DNA of 52,323 nt from Myroides sp. 1354. GTDB taxonomy: Bacteria; Bacteroidota; Bacteroidia; Flavobacteriales; Flavobacteriaceae. The position numbers were made by a program, and so were the translations under genes. Below the pieces are notes generated by a model. It saw only the letters and a program-made list of their open reading frames with translations, was not told the origin of the DNA and ran no database searches. Position 1 is the first letter of the stretch. Every line of letters begins with the position of its first letter. The stretch lies in NCBI RefSeq assembly GCF_030324495.1, contig NZ_JACAGN010000023.1, positions 1 to 52,323 on the forward strand, given 5' to 3'. Below, one piece after another: positions 25,049 through 34,764 of the stretch.

Positions 25049-27859
25049 ATGTCTAAAATAGATTTTTCTAAACTAGATCCTAAACACAATATTATAATTA
25101 AAGGGGCACATCTACACAATTTAAAGCATATTGATGTGGTTATCCCTAGAAACCAAATGGTGGTTATTACAGGCCTTTCTGGTTCTGGAAAATCTTCATT
25201 GGCCTTTGATACGCTTTATGCAGAAGGGCAACGCCGTTATGTTGAAAGTTTATCTTCTTATGCTCGTCAGTTTCTAGGTCGTATCGATAAACCCAAAGTA
25301 GAGTACATCAAGGGAATTGCTCCTGCGATTGCGATTGAGCAAAAGGTTAATACAACCAATGCAAGATCAACAGTAGGGACATCCACTGAAATTTACGATT
25401 ATATCAAATTGTTATTCGCTCGTATTGGGCGTACCTACTCTCCCATTTCTGGACAAGAGGTAAAGAAAGATTCAGTGACAGATGTGATCAACTTCGTTAA
25501 GTCTCTTCCTTTGGAAAGTAAATGGCTCTTAGTAGCTCCTCTACTCTTTGAGGAAGGGCGTTCGCTAGCCGAACATTTGGCTGTTTTATTAAAACAAGGA
25601 TATGCTCGTTTATTGGTGAAAGGAGAAACCGTCCGTTTAGATGAATTCTTACAACTCGAAGCTGAATTGATTAATCAATTTGCTACTGCGGATATTTTAC
25701 TTATTGTAGATCGTATTGTAGTTAAAGATACAGAAGAATTTTTCAATCGCTTAGGAGATGCTATTGAAACTGCTTTTTTTGAAGGAAAAGGAACTTGTTT
25801 TGTATACGCTTTAGAAGACCAAACCCAACGAGAATTCAGCAATCGTTTTGAATTAGACGGGCTTACATTTTTAGAACCGAATATACACCTGTTCAGCTTT
25901 AATAACCCCTACGGAGCTTGCCCTACTTGTGATGGTTATGGCAATGTAATTGGTATTGATGAAGAACTTGTATTTCCGAATACAGGATTATCAGTCTATG
26001 AAAATGCTGTATTTCCTTGGCGAGGTGAATCCATGGGATGGTATCGCGATCAATTGGTACAACACGCTTATAAATTCGACTTCCCTATCCACCGCCCTAT
26101 CTTTCAGCTTACTGCCGAAGAAAAAGCACTCTTATGGGAAGGAAATGAATTCTTTACGGGATTAAATGCCTTTTTTGAAGAACTTGAAGAAAAAAATTAT
26201 AAAATTCAAAACCGCGTTCTCCTTTCAAGATATAGAGGAAAAACTAAATGTCCTACCTGTAAGGGAAAACGCTTGAGAAAAGAGGCTAACTATGTAAAAA
26301 TTGGAGGAAAAACCGTTTCTGACTTAGTGGATATGCCAATTGAGAAATTGCTCGTTTTCTTTCGTGAATTACAATTGAACGATTATGAAAAACAAGTGGC
26401 TAAACGTTTGTTAATTGAAATAAACAATCGCTTGGGCTTCTTGCTTAATGTTGGGTTGGCATACTTAACGCTCAATCGAAATTCATCAACCTTATCTGGA
26501 GGGGAATCTCAACGTATTAATCTAGCTACTTCTTTAGGAAGTAGTTTGGTGGGATCCATGTATATTTTGGATGAACCTAGTATTGGTTTACACCCAAAGG
26601 ATGGAGAAAAACTGATTCACGTCCTTAAACAACTCCAAGCTTTAGGCAATACGGTGATTATTGTAGAACACGATGAAGAAATCATGCAAGCAGCGGATCA
26701 AATCATCGATATTGGACCAGAAGCAGGTACTTTTGGTGGTGAATTAGTTGCACAAGGAACCTTAGCGGAGATTATGCAATCTGATTCCCTAACGGCTCAG
26801 TATCTCAATGGTACTATGTCAATTGAAGTACCTAAAAAAAGAAGACCATACAAACATTATATTGACATTATTGGGGCTAGAGAACACAATTTAAAAAATA
26901 TTGATGTTCGCTTTCCATTGGATTGTTTAACCGTAATTACTGGGGTATCTGGAAGTGGTAAAAGTACCTTAGTCAAGCGTATTCTCTTCCCTGCTTTACA
27001 GAAGAAACTAACAGGATTAAGTGATAAACCAGGACAATTCACTTCGCTAGAAGGTAAGTTTGAGCACATCAAACAAATTGAATACGTCGATCAAAATCCA
27101 ATTGGACGAAGTTCGCGTTCCAATCCTGTAACATATATCAAGGCTTATGATGAGATTCGCGATTTATACGCCAAACAAAATACCTCTAAATTAAGAGGAT
27201 ATCAACCCAAGCATTTCTCTTTCAACGTCGATGGAGGTCGTTGTGAAGTATGTAAAGGGGAAGGTGTAGTAACGGTTGAAATGCAATTTATGGCAGACGT
27301 TCATTTAGAGTGTGAAGCTTGTCATGGTAAGCGCTTTAAAAAAGAAGTATTGGAAGTTAATTTTGAGGGAAAAAACATAGACGATATCCTATCCATGACC
27401 ATTGATGATGCATTGGCCTTTTTCAAACAATACAACCAAACGAAAATTGCAACGCGTTTACAACCTTTGCAAGATGTAGGATTGGGGTATGTCCAATTAG
27501 GACAATCGTCCTCTACCTTATCCGGAGGTGAAGCGCAACGCATCAAATTAGCGTCTTTCTTATTAGCAGGATCAACTAGAGAAAAAGTACTTTTTGTCTT
27601 TGATGAACCTACTACAGGACTGCATTTTCACGACATCAAAAAATTGTTGACTGCCTTTAATGCCTTAATTGATAAAGGCCATTCAATCCTCGTGATTGAA
27701 CACAATTTAGATTTGATCAAATGTGCGGATTATATCGTAGACATTGGCCCTGAAGGGGGTGAAAATGGCGGTCAGCTGATTGCCTTCGGCACACCAGAAG
27801 AAGTTGCAAAATGTGCAGCATCTAGTACAGGACAATACTTGAAGAATAAACTGAAATAA
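25049..27859 (+). CDS. uvrA: Excinuclease ABC subunit A
   Basis: 936 residues from the ATG at 25049. UvrA is the ATP-dependent damage-recognition subunit of nucleotide excision repair, loading UvrB. Both ABC halves are intact: Walker A GLSGSGKSSL near residue 42 and GVSGSGKSTL in the second half, signatures LSGGESQRI and LSGGEAQRI, and Walker B ILDEPSIGLH and VFDEPTTGLH. Zinc-binding CPTCDGYG and CPTCKGKR in the first half and CEVCKGEG and CEACHGKR in the second are also present. The partner uvrB and uvrC genes are not in this window. Confidence 0.97.
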   Translation: MSKIDFSKLDPKHNIIIKGAHLHNLKHIDVVIPRNQMVVITGLSGSGKSSLAFDTLYAEGQRRYVESLSSYARQFLGRIDKPKVEYIKGIAPAIAIEQKVNTTNARSTVGTSTEIYDYIKLLFARIGRTYSPISGQEVKKDSVTDVINFVKSLPLESKWLLVAPLLFEEGRSLAEHLAVLLKQGYARLLVKGETVRLDEFLQLEAELINQFATADILLIVDRIVVKDTEEFFNRLGDAIETAFFEGKGTCFVYALEDQTQREFSNRFELDGLTFLEPNIHLFSFNNPYGACPTCDGYGNVIGIDEELVFPNTGLSVYENAVFPWRGESMGWYRDQLVQHAYKFDFPIHRPIFQLTAEEKALLWEGNEFFTGLNAFFEELEEKNYKIQNRVLLSRYRGKTKCPTCKGKRLRKEANYVKIGGKTVSDLVDMPIEKLLVFFRELQLNDYEKQVAKRLLIEINNRLGFLLNVGLAYLTLNRNSSTLSGGESQRINLATSLGSSLVGSMYILDEPSIGLHPKDGEKLIHVLKQLQALGNTVIIVEHDEEIMQAADQIIDIGPEAGTFGGELVAQGTLAEIMQSDSLTAQYLNGTMSIEVPKKRRPYKHYIDIIGAREHNLKNIDVRFPLDCLTVITGVSGSGKSTLVKRILFPALQKKLTGLSDKPGQFTSLEGKFEHIKQIEYVDQNPIGRSSRSNPVTYIKAYDEIRDLYAKQNTSKLRGYQPKHFSFNVDGGRCEVCKGEGVVTVEMQFMADVHLECEACHGKRFKKEVLEVNFEGKNIDDILSMTIDDALAFFKQYNQTKIATRLQPLQDVGLGYVQLGQSSSTLSGGEAQRIKLASFLLAGSTREKVLFVFDEPTTGLHFHDIKKLLTAFNALIDKGHSILVIEHNLDLIKCADYIVDIGPEGGENGGQLIAFGTPEEVAKCAASSTGQYLKNKLK

Positions 27860-27990
27860 ACTCTTTTATTAGTGAGAAGAGAGAAGAAATCGTAACGCAG
27901 TGTAGATTCATCGAACACTAAAATAAATATGAAATAGGTGAGATAAAGAAGAAAGGGGTGAATTCTCCATTTTCTTCTACTATAAAAAAC

Positions 27991-28022
27991 AAAGGACGAG
28001 TTGCACTCGTCCTTTATTTTTT
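27991..28022 (+). terminator. Terminator in the uvrA-GT4 gap
   Basis: AAAGGACGAGT (27991-28001) pairs perfectly with ACTCGTCCTTT (28005-28015), followed by ATTTTTTT. It lies 130 bases past the uvrA stop. Confidence 0.85.
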
Positions 28023-28111
28023 TATTTTATCTCACTTTGATTGGATTTGTTTTGAAGTTCGATGAATAGGAATATATCTCACCTATTTTACAAAAACGAC
28101 TTCGTTTTATT

Positions 28112-28131
28112 AGGCACAGGACCCTGTGCCT
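28112..28131. repeat. Perfect 9-bp inverted repeat (REP-like)
   Basis: AGGCACAGG and CCTGTGCCT flank an AC centre, followed by CTACGA. The form recalls dispersed GTAGAG...CTCTAC palindromes seen in some bacterial genomes, so it may be a dispersed element. Only one copy is in this window. Confidence 0.55.
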
Positions 28132-28178
28132 CTACGATCTCCTCTCTCTTCTTTCCTCTCTCTTCTTTCCTTTCTTAA

Positions 28179-29486
28179 TTATTTCCTTTCTTCCAAAAGG
28201 CTCACCAAACGCTCCGTCAATCGTTTACGTCCAAAATACTGTAACCCCATTGCGTGTACTTTCAACTGCTTATTTTGATATTGTTCAAAATACTCCATTA
28301 AAATTTCGCGTATTTTATCCTTCTCACTATACAAAGCATTTCTTCCTACGTTCGTTTGTTGAATAATCTCAAAGAAATCAGATTCTTCCGGGCCAATGGC
28401 TAAAATTGGACGTTCTGCAGCCATATATTCGAATAGTTTTCCAGGAATAATTGCTCGTGTATCATCTGAATCAATTTCAACCAACAGCAACACTTGAGAA
28501 GCTCGCATTTGCCTTAAGGCTTCTTGATTCTCTACATACCCTCTATTATCTGTACATTCTAGCAGTTTAAATTCCGCTAAGGTATTGAGAATATCTTCAC
28601 TTACTTTTCCTACTAATTTAAGCTCAAAAGCAGCCTTAAAGGCTGGATTTTCTCTTCTTAATTCACTGATCGCTTTCCATAATACCCTTGGATTTCGATT
28701 CGATAAAAAAGATCCTATATGAGCCAAGGTAAATTTTTCATCGGGTTCCACTTTTCCCAAGTGAACCGTATCATATCCATTGGTAATAATCGCAATGGGT
28801 TGATTTGTTTTTTCTTCAAACTCTTTACGCGTGGTTTTACTAGTTACAAGGAGTTGATCTGCTGTATTCAACACCTCGTGTTCCAAAGCATAATGCTTCT
28901 CCTTTGCTTGATCTGATAGTTTAAGCTCCTTATGATAACCAATTGTTGTCCAAGGATCTCTGAAATCAGCAAACCACGTTATATTTAATTTTTTCTTTAG
29001 TGCCAAACCTATTAAATGAACACTATGAGGAGGTCCAGTTGTAATAACCGTTTCGATCTCAGGATGTTGTTTTAAATAGTCCGTAAGATAAGTCACAGAA
29101 GGTTTGACCCAGCCAATTCTCGCATCGGGAATAAACATATTTCCACGAATCCACAACAACAACTTATCCCATTTCGATTGGTTTCTCACTTGAGGAATCA
29201 TACCAGAACTCATGGTTTGAGCACGCTGTCCAGCCAATTTCTTTGCTAAAGCATAAGGTTCCTTAATCTTGTGTTTGAGTACAGTAATAGACGGATGAAC
29301 CTCCTGCTCCAACTGCGTGTCAATCAAAGGGTAATTCGCTCCCTCAGGTACATAAACAATGGGTTCAATATTAAAATCGGGTAAATACTTGACAAACTTC
29401 AACCAACGTTGAACTCCAGGTCCCCCTGCTGGAGGCCAATAATAACATACAATTAAAACTTTTTTCTTTTCTATCTTCATTTCCAT
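28179..29486 (-). CDS. Glycosyltransferase family 4 protein
   Basis: 435 residues with a GT-B layout. The N-terminal Rossmann half begins KKVLIVCYYWPPAGGPGVQRWLKFVKYLP, the GGxGVQR donor/acceptor loop of many GT4 enzymes; the middle has VITTGPPHSVHLIG and WFADFRDPWT; the C-terminal half has FTLAHIGSFLSNRNP and the nucleotide-sugar site around IIPGKLFEYMAAERPILAIGPEESD. It likely transfers sugars from a nucleotide donor in surface polysaccharide or lipid assembly. It begins 18 bases after the YfhO gene, so they are cotranscribed. Confidence 0.88.
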   Translation of the reverse strand: MEMKIEKKKVLIVCYYWPPAGGPGVQRWLKFVKYLPDFNIEPIVYVPEGANYPLIDTQLEQEVHPSITVLKHKIKEPYALAKKLAGQRAQTMSSGMIPQVRNQSKWDKLLLWIRGNMFIPDARIGWVKPSVTYLTDYLKQHPEIETVITTGPPHSVHLIGLALKKKLNITWFADFRDPWTTIGYHKELKLSDQAKEKHYALEHEVLNTADQLLVTSKTTRKEFEEKTNQPIAIITNGYDTVHLGKVEPDEKFTLAHIGSFLSNRNPRVLWKAISELRRENPAFKAAFELKLVGKVSEDILNTLAEFKLLECTDNRGYVENQEALRQMRASQVLLLVEIDSDDTRAIIPGKLFEYMAAERPILAIGPEESDFFEIIQQTNVGRNALYSEKDKIREILMEYFEQYQNKQLKVHAMGLQYFGRKRLTERLVSLLEERK

Positions 29487-29504
29487 TTTTCTGCAACCTC
29501 TCGT

Positions 29505-31931
29505 TTATGCTTCTTTTCTTTTTTTCATATTCCAACCAATAGCACCAACAGCTAACAACAGAATTAATACCGAACTTGCCAAGGCAATTCGACTTCCCGT
29601 TTTTACAACTTGTGGTTCGAAGGTAAACTCAATCGTGTGTTTTCCTTTTGGTAATTCAATGGCACGTAATACATAGTCTACTGCTAAAATAGATACTTCT
29701 TGTCCATCTACTTTGGCTACCCATCCTTGAGGATAATAAATTTCAGAAAAAACGGCTAAACCATCATTTGCATTATCCGTTTCATAGACCAACTGATTTG
29801 CCTTGTATGAGGTAAGTTTTACAGAGGCCAGTGAATCAACCACATAGTTATCTTTCACAGTTTGTTTAAATTCGCTTACATTTAACACAGCTGTTGTTTT
29901 AGTATTGAGGTCAGTCAACGCTTTCATCTCTTGATCAGCTGATGTTACTTTTTGAATCGTGGATACAAACCAAGCGTTGCCATTCGCTTCATTATTTAGC
30001 ATGGCTACATTGCGTCCTTCTTCATCGGCTTGAATGATGTATTTCACATTCAACATATTAAAGATCGGCATCGGATTTTGGCTCATTTGATAATCCGCCA
30101 ATTGCTGAATTCTACGCGGTTTAGCTGCATGATATCCACCTAGAGATTGATGAAAATAAGAGGCTTTTGCACTATTTAGTCCCCCTTGAGCATCAAATAC
30201 TCTAAAATGTGTTGGATCATTTAAGATTTGTTTATCCGCTTGTGTAATTTCAAATGGTTCTTCCATTTTTCTTGCCGATACGAATGATTCATCATTCACG
30301 TATTTGCGATCAACCATCACTAGATCACCAACTAAGAGACATCCAATAATCACCAACGCATACATTTCTTTTAATTTATCCTTGGCAATTAAAAATAATA
30401 CAGCTGCACTTGCAAGTATCAACAAGAAAGAGCGAATCAAATCACTAGTATACATTGCTTTTCGCTCTTCAATTAAGGCGCGTATAAATCCAGGACCTAC
30501 TTCACCATAAGCCATGCGATAATAATCATCATTTAAACCAGAAAAAGAAAGTGTTCCTTTAATTGCAAATAGAAATACCAAGATTCCACCTGCGATTAAA
30601 CTTGTTTTCTTTAATGCATCTAGTTGTTGTTTTTGATCTAACTTAAAGAAACTATATAGTCCTAGTACAGCTAAAGTAGGGATACACATTTCTAGAATTA
30701 CTTGAATGGAAGAGACGGCTCTAAACTTGTTGTACATCGGTACAAAATCGATAAACAAATTGGTTACTACGGCAAAGTTTTTTCCCCAAGATAAAATTAA
30801 GGCCATCAAAGCTCCGGCAAAGAAAATGTACTTTATCTTGCGTTTTTCCGTAAACATCCCCAAAACAAACAAGAAGAATACAACAGCTCCTATATAGGCA
30901 GGAGCAGCAACAATAGGTTGATCTCCCCAATACGTAGGTGCTTGTTTACTCATTTCTTTTGCTTGTTGTGGATTAGCACCTATAGTGGTGAAATAACGGT
31001 AAATCGCGTTATCTTGTTCTAATTTTTCATTATTAGCCCCTCCTGTCAAACGAGGTGCAATAAGGTTTAAACTTTCAAAAACGCCATAACTATATTCAGT
31101 AATATAATCATAGCTCATGGCATTAGAAGACGTTTTTGGTGATCCATCTGGATTATAGGTTAACTCACTTGAGCTACGTGTACTAAATTTGGTATATTCT
31201 GCCGTTGCCATGATATTGGTTGCGTTGGCACCAATACTTAATAGGGCTGATCCAAGGAGAATTGCATAAGCTACTCCTAACCCTTTCCAGTCTTTCGCTT
31301 TACTATATTGGTATGTATAAGCCACTGTGACAATCAAAAGAAACAACAACAAATAATACGTCATCTGGAAGTGATTAGCGCTGATTTCCAGCGCAGCTGC
31401 AACAACCGTTAGGATACCACCAACGACATATTTTTTTCTAAAGACTAATAATACCCCAGCCACTACCATGGGCATATAAGCAATAGCATGTGCTTTTGCA
31501 TTGTGTCCTACACCTAGTATAATAATCAAATAAGTTGAGAATCCAAACGCTAAAGATCCAATGAATGCCTTTAAAGGACGTACTCCCAAGGCCATCATTA
31601 GAGCATAAAACCCTAAGAAATAGAGAAATAAATAATCTGCAGGTCTGGGCAAAAATCGAATCGCTGTATCTAAATGCTTGACAAAGTTATAGGGATACTT
31701 CGCTCCTAATTGGTAGGTTGGCATTCCACCAAATGCACTATTGGTCCAATAGGGTTCTTCATTAAATTCGGCTCTAAAATTACTTTGTTCCTTAGCCATT
31801 CCCATATATTGCACAATATCCGATTGATATATCACTTTGTTTTGCAATACGGGGGAAAAATAAAGTAAAGCTACTACGATAAAACCTACCAACACCAATA
31901 GATGTGGTACATACTTTTTTACTGCATTCAT
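29505..31931 (-). CDS. YfhO-family multi-spanning membrane protein
   Basis: 808 residues with about a dozen membrane segments in the first 550 residues, a soluble C-terminal domain (KTTAVLNVSEFKQ ... VFSEIYYPQGWVAKVDGQEVSILAVDYVLRAIELPKGKHTIEFTFEP) and a final membrane helix. The GGMPTYQLG and ADYLFLYFLG stretches and the closing FSEIYYPGWxAxxDG-type domain mark the YfhO family, which has GT-C-like topology and works in envelope polysaccharide or lipoteichoic-type glycosylation in other bacteria. The GT4 gene downstream supports a sugar-transfer role; the substrate is unknown. Confidence 0.88.
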   Translation of the reverse strand: MNAVKKYVPHLLVLVGFIVVALLYFSPVLQNKVIYQSDIVQYMGMAKEQSNFRAEFNEEPYWTNSAFGGMPTYQLGAKYPYNFVKHLDTAIRFLPRPADYLFLYFLGFYALMMALGVRPLKAFIGSLAFGFSTYLIIILGVGHNAKAHAIAYMPMVVAGVLLVFRKKYVVGGILTVVAAALEISANHFQMTYYLLLFLLIVTVAYTYQYSKAKDWKGLGVAYAILLGSALLSIGANATNIMATAEYTKFSTRSSSELTYNPDGSPKTSSNAMSYDYITEYSYGVFESLNLIAPRLTGGANNEKLEQDNAIYRYFTTIGANPQQAKEMSKQAPTYWGDQPIVAAPAYIGAVVFFLFVLGMFTEKRKIKYIFFAGALMALILSWGKNFAVVTNLFIDFVPMYNKFRAVSSIQVILEMCIPTLAVLGLYSFFKLDQKQQLDALKKTSLIAGGILVFLFAIKGTLSFSGLNDDYYRMAYGEVGPGFIRALIEERKAMYTSDLIRSFLLILASAAVLFLIAKDKLKEMYALVIIGCLLVGDLVMVDRKYVNDESFVSARKMEEPFEITQADKQILNDPTHFRVFDAQGGLNSAKASYFHQSLGGYHAAKPRRIQQLADYQMSQNPMPIFNMLNVKYIIQADEEGRNVAMLNNEANGNAWFVSTIQKVTSADQEMKALTDLNTKTTAVLNVSEFKQTVKDNYVVDSLASVKLTSYKANQLVYETDNANDGLAVFSEIYYPQGWVAKVDGQEVSILAVDYVLRAIELPKGKHTIEFTFEPQVVKTGSRIALASSVLILLLAVGAIGWNMKKRKEA

Positions 31932-32065
31932 TCTCTAAAATTACTTTGCGTGGTTTGAATTCCGTTCAATTAGCTAAAGTAAGTAATTTTAGGGTTAGAT
32001 AGGAGGGTTTCGTTCTTTTGTTTGTAGGTTTTTGTATTTTTTCGCAATCCGTGAAAATAAGGCCT

Positions 32066-32090
32066 AAAAAAAGCTCCTTTTAGGAGCTTT
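32066..32090 (-). terminator. Terminator after the DUF4834 gene
   Basis: AAAGCTCCT (32070-32078) pairs with AGGAGCTTT (32082-32090), and the A run at 32066-32072 is a U tract on the minus transcript. It lies 3 bases past the stop at 32094. Confidence 0.85.
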
Positions 32091-32093
32091 ATA

Positions 32094-32384
32094 TTATTTT
32101 TTATCAACTTCTTCAAAATCAATATATTCACCAACCACCTTGGTTGAACGCGGAAATTTATCTTTTCCCGCTGAGGTTTGATTTGTAAAATTTGGTTCTT
32201 CTTGAGTTGATCTATTTTGTTGATAAAAATCTTGCTGTTGCTGTTGAAAATTACGTTCTACTTTTTTTGCCATTTTGTAGACAAAAAGTGGAAATAAATA
32301 ACGCATCGCAAATTTAAAAGCATAATAAATCACTACTATGATGACCAATGTTCTTAAAAAACTTCCAAATGATGCTATATCCAT
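32094..32384 (-). CDS. DUF4834 family membrane protein
   Basis: 96 residues: an N-terminal membrane segment (LRTLVIIVVIYYAFKFAMRYLFPLFV), then a Lys/Gln-rich helix (ERNFQQQQQDFYQQ) and a tail ending GEYIDFEEVDKK. This arrangement matches the Bacteroidota DUF4834 family, whose function is unknown. Nothing in it suggests an enzyme. It is monocistronic, with a terminator after it and a -7 element before it. Confidence 0.8.
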   Translation of the reverse strand: MDIASFGSFLRTLVIIVVIYYAFKFAMRYLFPLFVYKMAKKVERNFQQQQQDFYQQNRSTQEEPNFTNQTSAGKDKFPRSTKVVGEYIDFEEVDKK

Positions 32385-32399
32385 ACTTTACCTTTTTTT

Positions 32400-32407
32400 C
32401 AAAAATA
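32400..32407 (-). promoter_or_regulatory. -7 element of the DUF4834 gene
   Basis: The minus strand reads TATTTTTG, matching TAnnTTTG, 16 bases before the ATG at 32384. No -33 TTG at proper spacing. Confidence 0.45.
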
Positions 32408-32462
32408 ACAATTTTTTCAATCATCTAAGCGAGTCAATTCTTAAATAATTGATAAATTAAGC

Positions 32463-32837
32463 CTAGTCTTTTTCGGCCTTCCACGCTTTATATCCTCCTG
32501 CTAACTCTATGACCTCAAAACCTGCTTCTTGTATTTTCTGTGCAGCTGCTGCACTTCTTTTTCCAGATTGACAAAAAATATAAACGGGTTGCTTTTTATT
32601 CAATTGTTCTATTTTTTCTCCAAAGCTTTCCTCTAAAAAATCAATATTGATCGCATTGAAAATAGTACCTTCTTTGTATTCTTTTGGTGTACGCACATCG
32701 ATTAATTGCACTTTTTTATTCGCAATTTGAGACTCAAATACGGTAGGATTTACTAATTCTTTTACTTTAACTTCCTGAGCACTAACCTTAAAAAACGACA
32801 GCATTACTAAAATAGCTGTTAAAATTATATTCTTCAT
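32463..32837 (-). CDS. Exported single-domain rhodanese
   Basis: 124 residues: signal peptide (MKNIILTAILVMLSFFKVSAQ) and one rhodanese domain. The active-site Cys89 is in IFCQSGKRSAAAAQ, a complete CxxGxR loop, and the LIDVRTPKEYKEGTI motif precedes it. Such periplasmic rhodaneses carry sulfane sulfur or act in redox or cyanide handling (family). It faces away from hemN across about 90 bases. Confidence 0.88.
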   Translation of the reverse strand: MKNIILTAILVMLSFFKVSAQEVKVKELVNPTVFESQIANKKVQLIDVRTPKEYKEGTIFNAINIDFLEESFGEKIEQLNKKQPVYIFCQSGKRSAAAAQKIQEAGFEVIELAGGYKAWKAEKD

Positions 32838-32903
32838 CTTACTTTTAATCTAATTTTTTTTTATCAAGTGACAAATATCAGTATTATTCATTTTGATTCC
32901 TGT

Positions 32904-32911
32904 TACATTTG
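32904..32911 (+). promoter_or_regulatory. -7 element of hemN
   Basis: TACATTTG matches TAnnTTTG and lies 18 bases before the ATG at 32929. It falls inside the longer frame that begins with TTG at 32893, which it excludes. Confidence 0.55.
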
Positions 32912-32928
32912 TTACAAATATACGAAAA

Positions 32929-34290
32929 ATGGCTACCCCTCTTATACAAAAATACAACGTACCTGGACCTCGTTACACGAGTTATCCCACTGTACCCTAT
33001 TGGGATGAAACTACTTTTTCTCGCGAAAAATGGTTGAAAAGCGTCAAAGAAACCTTTGACCTAACCAATGAGAAGGAAGGTATTAGTTTATATATTCACC
33101 TGCCCTACTGTGAGAGTTTATGTACCTTTTGCGGTTGTCACAAACACATCACGAAACGTCATGAAGTTGAGGTTCCCTATATCCAAGCCATACTAAAGGA
33201 ATGGGAGTTATATTGTGCTGTATTAGTTGAAAAACCTTTTATCAAGGAAATTCACTTGGGTGGTGGCACACCTACTTTTTTTACACCTGAGCATTTACGC
33301 CTGCTTATTGAGGGAATTTTAGCTCGTGGAATCAAAGCAGATGAGTATGAATTCAGTTTTGAAGGGCATCCCAATAACACAACAAGAGAACATTTACAAA
33401 CTTTATACAACCTCGGTTTTCGAAGAGTTAGCTTTGGCGTACAAGACTATAATCGCGAGATACAAAAGGCCATAAATCGTAATCAAACGTTTCACGATGT
33501 CGCTAAAGTAACTCTTTGGGCCAAGGAAATAGGGTATACCTCTATTTCACACGATATTATTTTCGGATTGCCATTTCAACAGGTTGAACATGTAATTGAC
33601 ACGATTGAAAAAACAAAATCACTCTCTCCAGATCGCTTAGCTTTTTACAGCTATGCTCATGTGCCTTGGATCAAAGGAAACGGACAACGTGGCTTCAAAG
33701 ATGAGGATGTACCTAAAGATGAAGAAAAGCGAAAATTATATGAAATTGGAAAAAATCTTTTAGAAGAAAAGGGATATATCGAAATTGGGATGGATCACTT
33801 TGCTCTAAAAACAGATTCTTTATATAAAGCTATGAATACCAATAGCATTCATCGAAACTTTATGGGATATACCTCTTCTAAAACAGATTTAATGATTGGA
33901 TTAGGCGTATCTTCTATCAGTGATAGTTGGACTGCCTTTGCTCAAAATGAGAAAAATATTGAAGCCTATTACACTGCCTTAGCAAATAATGAAATCCCTG
34001 TGGTGAAAGGTCATATTTTAAATGAAGAAGATTTGATAATTAGAAAACATATCCTACATTTAATGTGTAATTTACAAACGGATTTAAACAGCGATTTGGA
34101 TTTAATCGATTTTACTCCGATGTTAGCGGAATTAAAAGAAATGGAAAACGATCAGCTGATTAGCATTCAGAACAATGTAATTACAGTAAACAAAGTGGGT
34201 CGAGCCTTTGTACGCAACATTTGCATGGCATTAGACTTGCGTTTACAACGCAATAAACCAGAACGCGCTTTATTTTCTATGACTATTTAA
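32929..34290 (+). CDS. hemN: Oxygen-independent coproporphyrinogen III oxidase
   Basis: 453 residues from the ATG at 32929. A radical-SAM enzyme that decarboxylates coproporphyrinogen III to protoporphyrinogen IX without oxygen, allowing haem synthesis under low oxygen. The cluster motif is Cys61-x3-Cys65-x2-Cys68-x-Cys70 in LPYCESLCTFCGCHK. The HemN N-terminus YNVPGPRYTSYPTVPYW and the GGGTPTFF loop are also present, distinguishing it from HemW-like paralogues. A 66-residue membrane protein gene follows after 8 bases. Confidence 0.94.
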   Translation: MATPLIQKYNVPGPRYTSYPTVPYWDETTFSREKWLKSVKETFDLTNEKEGISLYIHLPYCESLCTFCGCHKHITKRHEVEVPYIQAILKEWELYCAVLVEKPFIKEIHLGGGTPTFFTPEHLRLLIEGILARGIKADEYEFSFEGHPNNTTREHLQTLYNLGFRRVSFGVQDYNREIQKAINRNQTFHDVAKVTLWAKEIGYTSISHDIIFGLPFQQVEHVIDTIEKTKSLSPDRLAFYSYAHVPWIKGNGQRGFKDEDVPKDEEKRKLYEIGKNLLEEKGYIEIGMDHFALKTDSLYKAMNTNSIHRNFMGYTSSKTDLMIGLGVSSISDSWTAFAQNEKNIEAYYTALANNEIPVVKGHILNEEDLIIRKHILHLMCNLQTDLNSDLDLIDFTPMLAELKEMENDQLISIQNNVITVNKVGRAFVRNICMALDLRLQRNKPERALFSMTI

Positions 34291-34298
34291 CCTGTACT

Positions 34299-34499
34299 AT
34301 GAATAAAAAATTCGAAAAAATAACCACTTATCTTGTTTTGTTTTTACTTGTCTACGGTATTTACCAATTAGACATTGACCAACTGTGGTCTATACAAATC
34401 AATTGGTTCTCTTATCTCGCATTCGCTATCTTCTTCTGCTATTTAATTTTTTCGCTGAAGAAAGCTGCGAAACAACAAGATTTACAAAAGAAAAAATAA
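34299..34499 (+). CDS. Small two-helix membrane protein after hemN
   Basis: 66 residues with two hydrophobic segments (ITTYLVLFLLVYGIYQL and WFSYLAFAIFFCYLIFSL) and a basic tail (KKAAKQQDLQKKK). It begins 8 bases past the hemN stop and is followed by a terminator, so it shares the hemN transcript. No family recognised. Confidence 0.7.
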   Translation: MNKKFEKITTYLVLFLLVYGIYQLDIDQLWSIQINWFSYLAFAIFFCYLIFSLKKAAKQQDLQKKK

Positions 34500-34550
34500 A
34501 GACAAAATAGCTATACTTGTCGTTATCTAACTAATAATCAATACGATAAA

Positions 34551-34586
34551 AAAGGATGGTAAAGAAAAACTTTACTATCCTTTTTT
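34551..34586 (+). terminator. Terminator after the hemN operon
   Basis: AAAGGATGGTAAAG (34551-34564) pairs with CTTTACTATCCTTT with one mismatch, followed by TTTT. Confidence 0.85.
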
Positions 34587-34764
34587 ATGCTATAACTTCC
34601 ATTGATATACACTCCTTTTTTGGCCTTTTTTGTTTATTTTCGTTGTCAAAATGAAAGATAAATACCTAAATACACCAGCGTGATATGAGTTCTTTTCTTC
34701 TTAGAAAAGAAAAAATCAAAAACAAACTGCTCAACTTAGGCTTTGTCTCCTTACTATTTTAAAC

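Larger units (their letters stand above)
27860..28178. other. Intergenic mosaic of inverted repeats between uvrA and the glycosyltransferase gene
   Basis: Besides the uvrA terminator it holds several inverted sequence pairs: GATTCATCGAAC near 27905 and GTTCGATGAATAG near 28058; AATAGGTGAGATA near 27933 and TATCTCACCTATT near 28074; AGAGAGAAGAAATCGTA near 27878 and TACGATCTCCTCTCTCT near 28132. The left order and right order are not a simple mirror image. Near the right end are a perfect palindrome (28112-28131), a smaller hairpin (28093-28108) and a 14-base pyrimidine direct repeat (28142-28169). No ORF of note. Confidence 0.65.
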
